The position numbers and the translations under genes were made by a program. From the NCBI GenBank assembly GCA_905221605.1, contig CAJNDS010002068.1, positions 1,541,751-1,559,239 on the forward strand: a stretch of 17,489 nucleotides of DNA. Reading direction: 5' to 3'. The notes below the pieces were generated by a model, which saw nothing but the letters and a program-made list of their open reading frames with translations, did not search any database and was not told the origin of the DNA. Shown one piece after another: positions 16,837 to 17,489 of this stretch. This DNA is from Symbiodinium natans (lineage: Eukaryota; Sar; Dinophyceae; Suessiales; Symbiodiniaceae). The number at the start of each line of letters is the position of its first letter. The first letter of the stretch is position 1.

Positions 16837-17000
16837 GTCGCGAGTTGCTCAGCCACCTGGAAGTCCATCCACCGCCCAACAATTCGCCTCTCAGCAAGTG
16901 ATCGTATGGTGGCAAATCAAATGCTGTGCCTTGTGGGAGAGCCCATGAGCATTCAGAACCAGCTACTGAATCCAGCAATGGGTTTGAAGGGTGTCAAGGG
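16837..17000 (+). CDS. Possible exon of an unrecognised gene
   Basis: After GCAAG at 16836 one frame is open and protein-like for over 50 codons (V-A-S-C-S-A-T-W-K-S-I-H-R-P; later M-V-A-N-Q-M-L-C-L-V-G-E-P and N-Q-L-L-N-P-A-M-G). It runs into a short TTTAGGG stretch at 16998-17015, which would be the start of an intron by analogy with gene 2. There is no recognisable domain. It may belong with the exon at 17321-17489. Confidence 0.35.
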
Positions 17001-17320
17001 TTTAGGGTTTAGGAATTAGGGGAGGATACCAAGCCTTGTGGCGAGCTTTATATAGCTTTATGTCTTTGAGATCTTAGGTTCTGTGTGGCATGCTCGACTG
17101 GACTCATCAGGTGAACCGAGTCGCGCATCCTGGCAGGAGGAATGTGTTTTTCGACGAGTACTGCCCGCAGAGAAGCGGTGTCAAAGGAGCCGCGAGTTGC
17201 CAAGATATTCCTTTCCTTGGCTGAATGAGAGTTGCACATGGATGTCAAAGCCGACGGTTACCCAGGACGTTGTCTGCACACAAGCAACGGACAGCAAGGC
17301 ACACCGGCTGCCACAGGCAG

Positions 17321-17489
17321 AGGGATAAGCATGCAAAAGCCGCCGATCGCTGCCCATTCGAAGTCGCTCAGTCCAGGCTTGTCTTTATCCTCGCAGCTAT
17401 CGCGCTGCTCGTTGGGCTTCTGCCATTCTGGGCAGTCTCTACATTGGCCCTGGCGTTGATGAAAATATTCATGCTGAGGGCATTCCTGG
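17321..17489 (+). CDS. Partial exon encoding membrane segments, runs off the window
   Basis: One frame is open to the window end and reads F-E-V-A-Q-S-R-L-V-F-I-L-A-A-I-A-L-L-V-G-L-L-P-F-W, then A-L-A-L-M-K-I-F-M-L-R. The strong hydrophobic stretch of more than 20 residues looks like a transmembrane helix, with a second partial one. The frame is also open upstream of 17321, so the exon start is not fixed; GGCAG/AGG at 17320 is one candidate. The gene continues beyond the edge. I cannot link it to the TIR/HET-like family. Confidence 0.42.

Noticed and set aside
17255-17300. D-V-V-C-T-Q-A-T-D, resembling D-V-V-C-I-N-Q-A-D of gene 1
   Set aside because: The context lacks the C-F-L before it and the G-I-Y-x-x-G-G-F-L after it, and the frame closes soon; probably coincidence.
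1-17489. CRISPR array or a true telomere end
   Set aside because: The repeats are contiguous 7-base units without spacers, occur in both orientations, and are surrounded by spliced genes.

Overview
This looks like nuclear DNA from a dinoflagellate, most likely Symbiodiniales/Suessiales-like. That is an inference. It rests on plant-type TTTAGGG/CCCTAAA tracts scattered through the window, spliced genes whose introns mostly fit GC-AG (one GA-AG) boundaries, very short exons, and a protein family of a kind I know as large and lineage-expanded in Symbiodinium-type genomes. No bacterial gene organisation is present, and I saw no rRNA or tRNA gene.

The core is two same-strand paralogues. Gene 1 (4919-7097, four exons, about 538 aa) and gene 2 (9608-13631, seven exons, about 524 aa) can both be rebuilt from the sequence by joining exons in frame. 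Both encode a divergent TIR/HET-like cytosolic module: FLSH[ST]W, then C-F-[LM]-D-x-x-C-I-[NH]-Q-A-D, then G-I-Y-x-[LI]-G-G-F-L, then W-S-P-P-Y-[LM]-S-R-L-W-C-[VI]-F-E. The module is split by membrane segments and followed by a C-terminal multi-pass region carrying R-x-W-Y-G-S-x-x-A-F-x-x-[YH]-V-R-G-P-L. Neither has a named function that I can support.

The two genes share two intron positions but differ in at least five others. Gene 1 introns carry no telomere-like tract. Most gene 2 introns are largely built of them.

Around the genes, more than 30 interstitial telomere-like tracts occur in both orientations, interleaved with small inverted-repeat elements. Family A has ends reading GGAGGTTCATGGTAC. 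Family B has ends reading CCCAAAGAGCCCAAT. Single elements C and D are also present. In several elements (A3, B2, B4, and a 12-bp perfect hairpin at 8981-9019) the telomere-like sequence sits inside the palindrome, with the two arms intact on either side. This points to insertion or growth of telomere repeats within pre-existing foldback elements.

Layout: 1-410, inverted-repeat elements and the tail of a third family member; 1565-2194, an unrecognised coding-like region with frame changes; 2403-4918, gene-poor and repeat-rich; 4919-7097, gene 1; 7098-7368, a gene-1 tail homologous to the fragment at 126-186, then element A2; 7369-9607, repeats with short protein-like islands; 9608-13631, gene 2; 13632-16836, repeats, an AT-rich island and possible isolated exons; 16837-17489, probable exons of another gene running off the right edge, including a hydrophobic one.
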